Shown here piece by piece: positions 5,297-12,815 of a stretch of DNA of 12,815 nt (position 1 is its first letter; every line of letters begins with the position of its first letter). This DNA comes from Flexistipes sp041694215 (GTDB lineage Bacteria; Chrysiogenota; Deferribacteres; Deferribacterales; Flexistipitaceae). The notes under the pieces are model-generated. The model worked only from the letters and a program-made list of their open reading frames with translations, had not been told where the DNA came from and did not search any database. The translations under genes and the position numbers were made by a program. The DNA lies in NCBI GenBank assembly GCA_041694215.1, contig JASMTO010000109.1, positions 1 through 12,815 on the forward strand. The letters are read 5' to 3'.

Positions 5297-6492
5297 GTCA
5301 TGTAAATGTTTGGTTAGTTGATGCTGTGAGAACACCCATTGGCAAACATGGTGGTATACTATCATCTGTTAGGTCGGATGATTTAGGTGCTCTTGTTTTA
5401 AAGGAGATTGCAAAAAGAAATGATGTGGATTTTAACGATTTGGAAGGGGTTTACTTGGGTTGTGCAAACCAAGCTGGTGAGGATAACAGAAATGTTGCAA
5501 GGATGAGTGTATTATTGGCTGATTTCCCTGTTGAAGTTCCAGGTTGCACTGTTAATAGACTATGCGGATCAGGACTTGAAGCTATAGCGGTTGCTGCAAA
5601 GTGTATTATGGCAGGGGAAGGACACTTGTATATAGCTGGTGGTGTAGAATCGATGAGTAGAGCACCGTGGGCTATGCCAAAGATCGATAAGCCATTTAAA
5701 ATGGGAAATTTAACTGCATATGATACAACATTGGGGTGGAGATTTATTCATCCTGAGATGGTTAAAAAGGATCATACAGACTCATTAGGTAAGACAGCTG
5801 AAAACTTAGCAGAGATGTATAATATAGATAGAGAATTACAGGATAAGTTTTCCATTTTGAGTCACAAAAAGGCAATCAAAGCAATAGATAGTGGAGTTTT
5901 TAAAGATCAAATCGTCCCTGTAACCACAAATCAAGGTGTTTTTGAAATAGATGAAGGACCAAGAAGGGATACAAGTTTAGAAAAATTAGCTAAACTAAAG
6001 CCTGTATTTAAAGAAAATGGCACTGTTACAGCAGGCTCATCAAGCCAGATAAATGATGGGGCAGCTGCTCTGCTTTTGGTATCAGAGGAATACGGCAAAG
6101 CACACGGCTTAAAACCTATAGCAAAAATTATAGCTTCAGCTGTAGCAGGGGTACCTCCAAGGATAATGGGGATAGGTCCTGTCCCTGCAACAAAAAAGGT
6201 TTTCGGAAGAACCAAATTGTCGATGGATAATATTGATATTATAGAATTAAATGAAGCCTTTGCAGCTCAAGCGCTAGCAGTATTAAAAGAATGGGAGATG
6301 GATATGGAAGATCCCAGATTAAACCCTAATGGCGGTGCAATAGCTTTAGGGCACCCTCTCGGTGCATCAGGTGCTATATTAATGACAAAATTGCTCCATG
6401 AATTCAAAAGAACAAATAAGTTAACCTTTGGTTTAGCCTCTATGTGTATAGGGGTGGGCCAAGGGATATCTATGGTAGTAGAAAAAATATAA
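5293..6492 (+). CDS. Thiolase (acetyl-CoA acyltransferase, PcaF/PaaJ-like)
   Basis: The 399-residue product performs thiolytic cleavage of 3-oxoacyl-CoA. The active residues are visible: nucleophilic C91 in NRLCGSG, H354 in GGAIALGHPLGASGA, and C385 in SMCIGVGQG, plus NEAFAAQ. RTPIGKHGG, SSVRSDDLGA, GCANQAGEDNRNVAR and TTLGWRF are typical of the branch with beta-ketoadipyl-CoA thiolases, which suggests a dicarboxylyl substrate such as 3-oxopimelyl- or 3-oxoadipyl-CoA. I prefer the ATG at 5293 over one at 5278: it has GGAGAG at 5283-5288, gives the usual family N-terminus (MSHVNVWLVDAVRTP), and overlaps the stop of the upstream peptide as ATGA. It is the first enzyme gene of the second operon, followed after 12 bases by an acyl-CoA dehydrogenase. 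Confidence 0.88.
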   Translation: MSHVNVWLVDAVRTPIGKHGGILSSVRSDDLGALVLKEIAKRNDVDFNDLEGVYLGCANQAGEDNRNVARMSVLLADFPVEVPGCTVNRLCGSGLEAIAVAAKCIMAGEGHLYIAGGVESMSRAPWAMPKIDKPFKMGNLTAYDTTLGWRFIHPEMVKKDHTDSLGKTAENLAEMYNIDRELQDKFSILSHKKAIKAIDSGVFKDQIVPVTTNQGVFEIDEGPRRDTSLEKLAKLKPVFKENGTVTAGSSSQINDGAAALLLVSEEYGKAHGLKPIAKIIASAVAGVPPRIMGIGPVPATKKVFGRTKLSMDNIDIIELNEAFAAQALAVLKEWEMDMEDPRLNPNGGAIALGHPLGASGAILMTKLLHEFKRTNKLTFGLASMCIGVGQGISMVVEKI

Positions 6493-6504
6493 GAGGGGCA
6501 GCAA

Positions 6505-7650
6505 ATGATAAGAGATAAATCAACCTTAAATGTAATGGTAGATACTGTTAAAGAATTTGTCATTAATGAATTAATCCCAAGGGAAATTGAAGTGACAGAA
6601 AATAATCAAATTCCTGAGGATATAATTGATAAAATGAAAGAGCTGGGTTTATTCGGATTATCAATCCCTGAAGAATATGGCGGTCTTGGACTGACCTTTG
6701 AAGAGGAAGTAAATGTTATTTTTGCACTATGTTATGCTTCCATTGTTTTTCGATCAATAATTGGAACAAATGTGGGTATAGGCTCCCTTGGCATCACAAT
6801 GAATGGGAACAAAGAGCAAAAGGAAAAATATCTGCCAAAATTGGCTTCCGGTGAAATGATAGCATCCTTTTGCTTAACAGAGCCCGAAGCTGGATCTGAT
6901 GCCGCTTCTCTTAAGACAACGGCAATAAAAGAAGGGGATAACTATATAATAAACGGTACTAAAAGATTTATAACTAATGCACCAGAAGCAGGTCTGTTCA
7001 CTGTATTTGCAAGGACTAACCCTGAGGAAAAAAGAGCTAAAGGTGTTTCTGCTTTTGTAGTAGAAAGAGATACTAAAGGTATAACAATAGGTCCATATGA
7101 GAAAAAAATGGGAATGTGGGGAGGCCATGTATCAGATGTTATATTTGAAAATTGCGTAGTTCCTTCTTCAGCTTTGTTAGGAGAGGAGGGAAAAGGTTTT
7201 ATCTCTGCAATGAAGATTTTAGAAAGGGCAAGGATACATATGGCTGCTGTTAGTGTTGGTGTGGCTGAAAGGATTATAGATGAATCCCTTAGATATGCTA
7301 TAGATAGAAAGCAATTTGGAAGACCTATTTCAGATTTTCAGATGATACAGTCCATGATAGCTGAAAGTAAAGCAGAGTGTTATGCTGCCAAATGTATGGT
7401 TATAGATGCAGCTAAAAATTATGACGATGGTAAACCTATTACATTAGTTTCGTCTTGCGCAAAGCTTTTTGCTACAGAGATGGTTAATAAAGTGGCAGAT
7501 AGAGGGGTTCAGATACATGGTGGCTATGGTTATATCAGGGATTATGCTGTGGAAAGACTTTATAGAGATGTTAGGCTTTTAAAGCTTTATGAAGGCACAA
7601 GTGAGATTCAAAAGGTCATAATAGCAAGAAATTTAATTAAATCACTTTAG
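6505..7650 (+). CDS. Acyl-CoA dehydrogenase (FAD-dependent), variant substrate-loop subfamily
   Basis: This 381-residue enzyme would introduce the 2,3-double bond into an acyl-CoA, passing electrons to an electron-transfer flavoprotein that is not encoded here. Motifs: CLTEPEAGSDAAS (from C123), the middle-domain MGMWGGHVSDV (202-212), RKQFGRPI, QIHGGYGYI, and the catalytic base E363 in LYEGTSEIQ. The middle-domain segment replaces the common K-x-G-x-R-x-S-x-T form. This marks a less-studied branch found in aromatic- and alicyclic-degrading bacteria. In context it could be cyclohexanecarboxyl-CoA dehydrogenase or a pimeloyl-/glutaryl-type dehydrogenase; the sequence does not decide. AGAGGGG precedes the start. 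Confidence 0.85.
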   Translation: MIRDKSTLNVMVDTVKEFVINELIPREIEVTENNQIPEDIIDKMKELGLFGLSIPEEYGGLGLTFEEEVNVIFALCYASIVFRSIIGTNVGIGSLGITMNGNKEQKEKYLPKLASGEMIASFCLTEPEAGSDAASLKTTAIKEGDNYIINGTKRFITNAPEAGLFTVFARTNPEEKRAKGVSAFVVERDTKGITIGPYEKKMGMWGGHVSDVIFENCVVPSSALLGEEGKGFISAMKILERARIHMAAVSVGVAERIIDESLRYAIDRKQFGRPISDFQMIQSMIAESKAECYAAKCMVIDAAKNYDDGKPITLVSSCAKLFATEMVNKVADRGVQIHGGYGYIRDYAVERLYRDVRLLKLYEGTSEIQKVIIARNLIKSL

Positions 7651-7673
7651 TAATTAACTAAGAGGTAGTTTAT

Positions 7674-8390
7674 ATGATAAATAAATGTATTTATAAAACA
7701 AGGGATATAAAAAAAGGGATAAAAAGTGGTAGCACAATTCTTGTAGGTGGATTTGGGGAATGTGGTGTGCCCTTGGAGCTTATCGATGCTTTAATTGAGA
7801 GCGATATAACCGATTTAGCTATTGCTTCGAACAATGCAGGTGTTGCAGATAGAGGGGTGGCAAAGCTTTTAAAAGCAGGCAAGGTTAAAAAAATTATTGG
7901 TTCATACCCAAGGAGCATTGATTCATATGTAGTTGAAGAGCTTTATAAAAAAAACTTAATTAAATTAGAAATTGTGCCACAAGGCACTTTCGTAGAGAGA
8001 ATTAGAGCAGCCGGGGCTGGCCTGGGTGGTTTTTACACACCTGTTGGTGTAGGAACGATGTTAGCAGAAGGTAAAGAAGCAAAAATTATTGATGGAAAAG
8101 AATATATTCTTGAAAAACCCCTTAAGGGTGATGTTGCATTAATTAAGGCATATAAGGCAGATCGGTGGGGCAATTTAATATATAAAAAGACTGCAAGAAA
8201 TTTTAACCCCATAATGGCTACAGCAGCAGATTTAGTTATTGCAGAGGTGGATGAAATTGTAGAATTGGGAGAATTAAATCCAGAAGAGATAGTAACGCCA
8301 GGCGTTTTTATTGATAGGGTTTATCAATGTAAGAAAAACTATGATGATTTACTGCATAACATTTATGTTTCAAGGCATAGAAATAATTAA
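7674..8390 (+). CDS. CoA-transferase subunit A (3-oxoacid/3-oxoadipate type)
   Basis: The 238-residue alpha subunit of a class I CoA-transferase, which moves CoA between acyl-CoA donors such as succinyl- or acetyl-CoA and a carboxylic acid. Motifs are the N-terminal GGFGECGVP (25-33) and GAGLGGFYTPVG (from 114), followed by KAYKADRWGNL and an ATAADLVIAEV segment near the C-terminus. The pattern fits PcaI/CatI or ScoA. It needs the B subunit, encoded 20 bases downstream. AGAGGT precedes the ATG. Together with a PcaF-like thiolase, a 3-oxoadipate-like or other dicarboxylate substrate is plausible, but acetoacetate is equally possible. Confidence 0.87.
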   Translation: MINKCIYKTRDIKKGIKSGSTILVGGFGECGVPLELIDALIESDITDLAIASNNAGVADRGVAKLLKAGKVKKIIGSYPRSIDSYVVEELYKKNLIKLEIVPQGTFVERIRAAGAGLGGFYTPVGVGTMLAEGKEAKIIDGKEYILEKPLKGDVALIKAYKADRWGNLIYKKTARNFNPIMATAADLVIAEVDEIVELGELNPEEIVTPGVFIDRVYQCKKNYDDLLHNIYVSRHRNN

Positions 8391-8410
8391 ATTAATTTTA
8401 GAGGTTAATA

Positions 8411-9091
8411 ATGTCAGAGTATAAGCCACTAAATAAGAAACAGATTGCATGGAGAGCAGCGCAAGATATCACAGATGGATCTATTATTAACTTAGGTATT
8501 GGTATGCCAACACTTATCTCAAACTATGTTAATCCCGATATTGAAGTAATTTATCATACAGAAAATGGCATGCTTGGCATGGGACCGGCTCCATCGAAAG
8601 GCTGCGAGGATTTTTATTTGCAGAATGCCAGCAAAGAGTTAGTTACAATAGTAAAAGGAGGCTCTTTTTTCGATAGCGCACTATCGTTTTCTATAATGAG
8701 GGGTGGACATTTAGATATGGTATTTCTGGGTTCTTTTCAAGTTTCTGAAGAGGGTGATATTGCAAATTGGTCCACAGGTGATAACATGCTGGTGCCTTCA
8801 GTTGGAGGGGCAATGGATTTGGTTGTGGGGTGTAATGATGTCAGGATTTTAATGAATCATTGCACAAAAGACAATAAACCCAGGATATTAAAGAGATGTA
8901 GTTATCCACTGACAGCAAAAAGAGGAGCACGAAGGATATATACCGATTTAGCTGTTATAGATGTAACAAGTAATGGATTATTGGTTAGGGAGATAGTTGA
9001 GTGTTTAGATTTTGAAAAACTACAAAATCTAACAGAGGCAAATTTAATCCTTGATAAAAACTGGAAAATTTTAAAAGCGCCGAATATTTAA
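8411..9091 (+). CDS. CoA-transferase subunit B (3-oxoacid/3-oxoadipate type)
   Basis: The 226-residue beta subunit carries the catalytic glutamate (E51) in TENGMLGMGP; this residue forms the covalent glutamyl-CoA intermediate in class I transferases. Also visible are NLGIGMPTL (27-35), GGSFFDSALSF, MRGGH and the GDNMLVPSVGGAMDL segment. Length and motif order are normal for PcaJ/ScoB proteins. It is expressed with subunit A (20-base gap) and followed after 22 bases by an enoyl-CoA hydratase. AGAGGT lies upstream of the start. Confidence 0.88.
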   Translation: MSEYKPLNKKQIAWRAAQDITDGSIINLGIGMPTLISNYVNPDIEVIYHTENGMLGMGPAPSKGCEDFYLQNASKELVTIVKGGSFFDSALSFSIMRGGHLDMVFLGSFQVSEEGDIANWSTGDNMLVPSVGGAMDLVVGCNDVRILMNHCTKDNKPRILKRCSYPLTAKRGARRIYTDLAVIDVTSNGLLVREIVECLDFEKLQNLTEANLILDKNWKILKAPNI

Positions 9092-9113
9092 TAAATAGTT
9101 GTAGGAGGAAATT

Positions 9114-9884
9114 ATGAGTATTGTTACTTTTGAAAAGCTAAAAGAATTTATTGGCCTTGTAAAGATTAACAGACCAGAGGCATTAAATGCTTTAAGTTCA
9201 GAGGTTAAAAGTGAGCTATCAAAAACCTTTGATACCCTTGCTGACAACGATGATATAAGGGTGCTTATAATAACAGGAAATGAGAAGGCTTTTGCAGCAG
9301 GCGCCGATATAAAGGAGATGATGGATAAGAACTCCGTTGACATATATTTACAAAAAATGACAAAAGTGTGGGATAGCATTGCAAAATATCCAAGGCCTTT
9401 GATTGCAGCTGTTAATGGATATGCATTAGGTGGTGGATGCGAGCTTGCAATGCATGCAGATATTATAGTGGCTGGTGAAAATGCTAAATTTGGTCAACCG
9501 GAAATAAGGGTTGGAATAATGCCGGGAGCAGGTGGCACACAGAGGCTTCCAAGAGCAATAGGTAAATTTAAGGCTATGAGGTTACTCTTAACAGGAGAGA
9601 TGATTACAGGTTTACAGGCTTATGAAATGGGGCTTGCAAGCTATTGCGTAAAGGATGAAGAGGTTATGGATAAAGCAGTTGAGGTAGCAAGTAAAATTGC
9701 TACAATGCCACCTATTGCTGCAAGTAAGATAAAAGAGGTTGTTAACAAAGGGTATGATATAAGTTTAGATGCAGCGTTAGCATTAGAGAGAGAAGCTTTT
9801 CAAATGCTATTTTCCACAGAGGATAAAAAAGAGGGCATGCAAGCATTTATTGAAAAACGCAAACCAAATTACAAGGGGAAATAA
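9114..9884 (+). CDS. Enoyl-CoA hydratase (crotonase, PaaF-like)
   Basis: A 256-residue crotonase with both catalytic glutamates of a true hydratase: E110 in GGGCELAM and E130 in GQPEIRVGIMPGAGGTQRL, spaced 20 residues apart as in mitochondrial enoyl-CoA hydratase. The oxyanion hole is FAAGADI (60-66) with ALGGG (104-108), and the C-terminus is the usual FIEKRKPNYKGK. It would hydrate a 2,3-enoyl-CoA to the 3-hydroxyacyl-CoA used by the dehydrogenase next to it. That gene's ATG directly follows this stop codon without a gap, so the two are surely co-translated. AGGAGG lies seven bases before the ATG. A role as cyclohex-1-ene-carboxyl-CoA hydratase (BadK) is an alternative. Confidence 0.88.
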   Translation: MSIVTFEKLKEFIGLVKINRPEALNALSSEVKSELSKTFDTLADNDDIRVLIITGNEKAFAAGADIKEMMDKNSVDIYLQKMTKVWDSIAKYPRPLIAAVNGYALGGGCELAMHADIIVAGENAKFGQPEIRVGIMPGAGGTQRLPRAIGKFKAMRLLLTGEMITGLQAYEMGLASYCVKDEEVMDKAVEVASKIATMPPIAASKIKEVVNKGYDISLDAALALEREAFQMLFSTEDKKEGMQAFIEKRKPNYKGK

Positions 9885-11414
9885 ATGCAAAACAATTTTG
9901 ACAATGAAAATATTATCGTTGGTATTGTTGGCCTTGGGGCTATGGGAAGGGGTATTGCCCAGATTGCAGCAACCGCTGGGATAAAAGTTTTAATGTATGA
10001 TGCAATAGATGGTGTAACGGATGATGCTATAAACTTTATAGATAAAATGTTGAAGCGTTCTTTAGAAAAAAAGAGAATTGATGAAAACACCTATAAAAGG
10101 GCTATTAATAAACTTACAAAAGTAAACACTTTAGAAGATTTAAAAGACTGTAATATCATTGTTGAGGCAGTGAAAGAAGATATAAATATAAAAAAGGAAC
10201 TTTTTGTAAAGTTAGAAAATATTGTGTCAGAAAATTGCATTTTAGCGACAAATACGTCTTCTTTGTCAGTTACTGATATAGCCTCAAGTTGCAAAAAACC
10301 TTATAGGGTTGCAGGTTATCATTTTTTTAACCCTGTTCCACTTATGAAAGTTGTAGAGATTGTTAAAGCAGAACGAACCTCAGATAGTATAATAGATTTT
10401 TTACAAAAACTTGCAATTTTTATGGGGCATAATCCAGTTATTACAAAGGATACCCCTGGTTTTATTGTTAATCATGTTGGGCGTGGTTACAGCACAGAGG
10501 CTATGGCGATGTTTACTGAGGAGATAGCACAAGTTGATATCATTGATTCCATATTGAAAAAAGCAGCAGGTTTTCCTATGGGGCCATTTGAGCTGTTTGA
10601 TTTAACAGGTTTAGATGTATCACTTCCTGCAAGCATTAGTATATATAACGGTTTTTACCAGGATCCACGGTATAGACCCTCCTATAAGTTTAACAAAAGG
10701 CTTGAGGCAGGTCTATTGGGAAGAAAAGTAGGGGAGGGCTTCTATATATATAAAGATGGTAAAAAAATTGATAATGAAAAGTTAGAAAAATCTTACTCTA
10801 ATGAAGATATCGATTTTAGTATATGGGTTAGTAAAAAAAATAAAGAAGGTTATGAGAAAGTAATAAAATATCTAAAATCTAAAAATTATAAAATTGATTA
10901 CAATGAGGCACCAAAAGAGGAGAGCCTGTGCATTATTACGCCCTTTGGTTTGGATGCCACTACAACTGCGATAAATGAGAATTTAGACCCGTCAAGGGTA
11001 ATTGCTGTTGATACGTTTTATGGTTTTGACAATTGTAAAACCCTTATGGGGACTTTAGATGCAACAGTTAAGTATAAAAATGCAGCCTTGAGTATTTTTA
11101 GTGAAAATAGTGAAGAAGCTTATTTGATTAGTGATTCCCCAGGTTTTGTTGTGCAAAGAGTATTATCTATGATTGTAAACATAGCTTGCGCTGCCGCTGA
11201 ACAAAAAATAGCTTCCCCTTCTGATATTGATAAGGCTGTAAAATTAGGCTTAGGCTATCCTTACGGGCCTTTAGAGTGGGGAGATCTTATTGGTGCATCA
11301 AAAATAAACTATGTATTAAATAATTTATCTGCGATATATAAAGATCAGAGATATAGGCCAACATTGTGGTTAAAAAGACGGGCATTGCTGAGTAAATCGT
11401 TATTGGAAGAATAA
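9885..11414 (+). CDS. 3-hydroxyacyl-CoA dehydrogenase, internally duplicated (PaaH/PaaC-like, 509 aa)
   Basis: This NAD-dependent enzyme oxidises 3-hydroxyacyl-CoA to 3-oxoacyl-CoA. The first half is a complete unit: Rossmann loop GIVGLGAMGRGIA (13-25), TNTSS (122-126), catalytic H146 with N149 in GYHFFNP, E158, and a helical C-domain ending GEGFYIY. The second half (about 280-509) repeats the plan with a degenerate Rossmann segment lacking the glycine loop and a full helical domain starting DSPGFVVQR and ending PRYRP-like QRYRPTLWLKRRA. Single-unit bacterial homologues are about 285 residues; the 500-residue form is that of PaaH-type 3-hydroxyadipyl-CoA dehydrogenases. This again points to dicarboxylyl substrates. 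It is the last gene of the operon. AAGGGGA precedes the start. Confidence 0.87.
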   Translation: MQNNFDNENIIVGIVGLGAMGRGIAQIAATAGIKVLMYDAIDGVTDDAINFIDKMLKRSLEKKRIDENTYKRAINKLTKVNTLEDLKDCNIIVEAVKEDINIKKELFVKLENIVSENCILATNTSSLSVTDIASSCKKPYRVAGYHFFNPVPLMKVVEIVKAERTSDSIIDFLQKLAIFMGHNPVITKDTPGFIVNHVGRGYSTEAMAMFTEEIAQVDIIDSILKKAAGFPMGPFELFDLTGLDVSLPASISIYNGFYQDPRYRPSYKFNKRLEAGLLGRKVGEGFYIYKDGKKIDNEKLEKSYSNEDIDFSIWVSKKNKEGYEKVIKYLKSKNYKIDYNEAPKEESLCIITPFGLDATTTAINENLDPSRVIAVDTFYGFDNCKTLMGTLDATVKYKNAALSIFSENSEEAYLISDSPGFVVQRVLSMIVNIACAAAEQKIASPSDIDKAVKLGLGYPYGPLEWGDLIGASKINYVLNNLSAIYKDQRYRPTLWLKRRALLSKSLLEE

Positions 11415-11421
11415 AGAAAAA

Positions 11422-11468
11422 AGCAGCAAAATTCTGCTCTCCGTTAATTAGAGGTGGGACTTTGTCCC
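11422..11468 (+). terminator. Two hairpins after the second operon, possible terminator region
   Basis: AGCAG (11422-11426) pairs with CTGCT (11434-11438), seven-base loop, starting eight bases after the operon stop codon. GGGAC (11456-11460) pairs with GTCCC (11464-11468) around TTT. Neither is followed by a clear T-run, so they are weak intrinsic terminators at best; they may instead stabilise the 3' end or belong to the adjoining repeat. Confidence 0.35.
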
Positions 11469-11525
11469 TCATAATGACAGAGAGAATGAGATCGTCACGG
11501 TCGACCACCCTTGCAATGATAATAT
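11451..11525. repeat. Dispersed palindromic-repeat-like segment
   Basis: The stretch from the GGGAC hairpin through ATAATGACAGAGAGAATGAG, ATCGTCACGGTCG and CCTTGCAATGAT looks like a decayed member of the short dispersed repeats found in several proteobacterial and related genomes, which share the GCAATGA and ATCGTCACGG-type words. Its base composition is more GC-rich than the surrounding DNA. No second copy occurs in this window, so the call rests on recollection of the family pattern. Confidence 0.35.
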
Positions 11526-11598
11526 TTTAAGGTCTTTCGGTGTAGTTATTTAGTATGAATAATTGTTCAATTAAAATGGTATAGCGTTATAACAGATG

Positions 11599-11627
11599 TT
11601 GACAAAGTGAACGTACTTGATTATAGT
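11599..11627 (+). promoter_or_regulatory. Sigma70-type promoter P3
   Basis: TTGACA at 11599-11604 and TATAGT at 11622-11627 with a 17-base spacer, about 52 bases before the crotonase start. TATAACAG at 11588-11595, just before the -35, also occurs in the spacers of P1 and P2, and may be half of a shared operator. Unlike P1 and P2, there is no structured leader or small ORF. Confidence 0.7.
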
Positions 11628-11678
11628 ATAATTAATTAAAAATTAATAATCTGTTTTAAAAGTAAAAAGGGGGGTCCT

Positions 11679-12455
11679 ATGAGTGAGTCTGTGAAAGTAG
11701 AAAAGAAAAATAATATCCTTTACATAACCATTGACAGGCAAAAGCAGCTTAATGCAATCAATAAAAGCATTATTGATGAGCTAACAGATATTGTCGGTGA
11801 TGCAAAAAATTCAGGTATGAAGGGTGTGGTGCTAACCGGTGCCGGAGAAAAGGCATTTGTAGCAGGCGCAGACATTAATGCTATGAAGGATAAAACTGCA
11901 TCTGAGGCAAAAGCCTTTGCTGAAAACAGTCATAAGCTGATTAGAACCTTCAGAGAGTGCCCTTTGCCTATAATAGCTGCAGTTAACGGCTTTGCCCTTG
12001 GTGGAGGGTTTGAGCTTGCTCTTGCATGTGATTTTATTTACGCAGCAAAAAATGCAACGTTTGGTTTCCCTGAAGTAAAGCTCGGCATAATTCCTGGTTT
12101 TGGTGGAACACAATTGTTATCAAGGGTGGCCGGTCCTAATGTGGCAAAGGAACTGATTTTCAGTGGTAGATTTATAAAGGCCGAAGAGGCGGCTGCATTG
12201 GGAATTGTAAATAAGGTAACCGAACCAGATGATCTCATTGCAGAAACGGAAAAATATATTAAAGAAGTAGCTATGCGGGGGCCGCTGGCTGTGAGCCTCG
12301 CAAAGCAGGTTATAGATAAGGGTTTTAATTTAAGTCTTGATGAAGCTTTAACACTTGAATCATCAGCCTTTTCAATACTTTTCTCCACGGAGGATCAGAA
12401 GGAAGGGATGAAAGCGTTTTTAGAAAAAAGAGACCCGGAATTTCGGGGAGAATAG
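11679..12455 (+). CDS. Enoyl-CoA hydratase / 3-hydroxybutyryl-CoA dehydratase (crotonase)
   Basis: A 258-residue crotonase with both catalytic glutamates (E112 in GGGFELAL, E132 in GFPEVKLGIIPGFGGTQ) and the oxyanion-hole segment FVAGADI (60-66). The C-terminus FLEKRDPEFRGE is typical. It would hydrate short-chain enoyl-CoA such as crotonyl-CoA. The start lies behind a strong GGGGGG ribosome-binding site (about 11669-11674). It has its own promoter and the next gene is an acyl-CoA dehydrogenase, so this looks like the head of a separate short-chain (butyrate/crotonate) unit. The codon composition appears more GC-rich at third positions than in the upstream operons. Confidence 0.87.
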   Translation: MSESVKVEKKNNILYITIDRQKQLNAINKSIIDELTDIVGDAKNSGMKGVVLTGAGEKAFVAGADINAMKDKTASEAKAFAENSHKLIRTFRECPLPIIAAVNGFALGGGFELALACDFIYAAKNATFGFPEVKLGIIPGFGGTQLLSRVAGPNVAKELIFSGRFIKAEEAAALGIVNKVTEPDDLIAETEKYIKEVAMRGPLAVSLAKQVIDKGFNLSLDEALTLESSAFSILFSTEDQKEGMKAFLEKRDPEFRGE

Positions 12456-12464
12456 GAGGAATAT

Positions 12465-12815
12465 ATGGATTTTAATCTGAGTGAAGATCACAAAATATTA
12501 AAAGATTCAGTTGCAGATTTCGTAAATAATGAGCTAGCACCTATTGCGGCAGAGATCGATGCTAAACATGAAATCCCCAGAAATATTATTAACCAGATTT
12601 CCGAATTAGGATTTCTTGGCTCGTATGTGCCTGAAGAATATGGTGGAGCTGGTTTGGATTATTTATCATACATAATTCTTATCGAAGAAATTTCCAAAGC
12701 CTGTGCATCCACTGGTGTATTGATTTCAGCGCATACATCCCTCTGTTGTGATCCTATTTTGCAGTTTGGCAATGAAGATCAGAAAAAGAAATACCTCCCT
12801 GTTTTGTGTTCTGGA
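12465..12815 (+). CDS. Acyl-CoA dehydrogenase, N-terminal part (cut by window end)
   Basis: The first 117 residues are present, starting MDFNLSEDHKILKDSV, with the family pattern LGFLGSYVPEEYGGAGLDYL (about 49-68) and IEEISKACASTG, then QKKKYLPVLCSG where the window ends. This is the N-terminal helical domain of a butyryl-CoA dehydrogenase-like enzyme; the FAD-binding and catalytic-glutamate regions lie beyond the edge. TAGGAGGA (12453-12460) precedes the ATG, nine bases after the crotonase stop, so the two genes are co-transcribed. Its N-terminus is clearly different from the dehydrogenase at 6505, implying a distinct substrate. Confidence 0.85.
   Translation, partial: MDFNLSEDHKILKDSVADFVNNELAPIAAEIDAKHEIPRNIINQISELGFLGSYVPEEYGGAGLDYLSYIILIEEISKACASTGVLISAHTSLCCDPILQFGNEDQKKKYLPVLCSG

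Noticed and set aside
11287..11508. Reverse-strand 73-codon frame across the end of the dehydrogenase gene
   Set aside because: It is antisense to a conserved coding region and its N-terminal half comes from the repeat-like segment; no family match.
12038..12388. Reverse-strand 116-codon frame inside the last crotonase
   Set aside because: Antisense shadow of a gene with both catalytic glutamates and normal length.
1..12815. CRISPR array, tRNA or rRNA genes
   Set aside because: No regularly spaced short repeats and no cloverleaf or ribosomal RNA signatures were seen on either strand.

Overview
This is an AT-rich bacterial window (GC roughly one third by eye, not computed). It codes almost entirely for CoA-thioester catabolism, and every supported gene is on the + strand. 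The gene set fits an anaerobic or facultative bacterium that degrades alicyclic, aromatic-derived or fatty acids. The low GC, heavy AGA/AGG arginine use and gene style are compatible with Deferribacterota-like or similar thermophile or sediment lineages, but that placement is only a guess.

Layout. (1) 1-1015: AT-rich DNA, a sigma70-type promoter (213-241), a 112-nt leader, then three short ORFs: an unrecognised 90-aa ORF, a 73-aa fragment of an MmgE/PrpD protein and an unrecognised 42-aa ORF. (2) 1016-4418: AlkK-type acyl-CoA synthetase, BadI-type ring-cleaving hydrolase and BadH-type dehydrogenase, the signature of cyclohexanecarboxyl-CoA conversion to pimeloyl-CoA. A fourth gene starts with a good ribosome-binding site at 4454 but stops after 10 codons. 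(3) 4487-4816: gene-free DNA with a direct repeat and two inverted repeats, probably a rearrangement scar or mobile-element remnant. (4) 4817-5296: a second, almost identical copy of the promoter and leader, followed by a diverged relative of the 90-aa ORF and a 37-aa hydrophobic peptide. (5) 5293-11414: six-gene operon of thiolase, acyl-CoA dehydrogenase, CoA-transferase subunits A and B, enoyl-CoA hydratase and a double-domain 3-hydroxyacyl-CoA dehydrogenase. (6) 11415-11678: hairpins, a dispersed-repeat-like segment and a third promoter. (7) 11679-12815: crotonase and the start of another acyl-CoA dehydrogenase, cut by the window edge.

How the genes work together: the ligase would activate a carboxylic acid such as cyclohexanecarboxylate. 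After dehydrogenation and hydration, BadH oxidises the 2-hydroxy ring and BadI opens it to pimeloyl-CoA. The second operon is a complete beta-oxidation set whose thiolase, CoA-transferase and dehydrogenase all resemble the dicarboxylyl-CoA (PcaF/PcaIJ/PaaH) branches. It could carry pimeloyl- or adipyl-CoA towards acetyl-CoA.

The most interesting feature is the duplicated leader. The non-coding promoter and 5' UTR are about 94% identical between the two operons. The small proteins that follow are only about 37% identical over 51 residues. The UTR can form conserved hairpins that involve the ribosome-binding site and start codon, so a shared cis-regulatory RNA (or operator) controlling both operons is a reasonable hypothesis.
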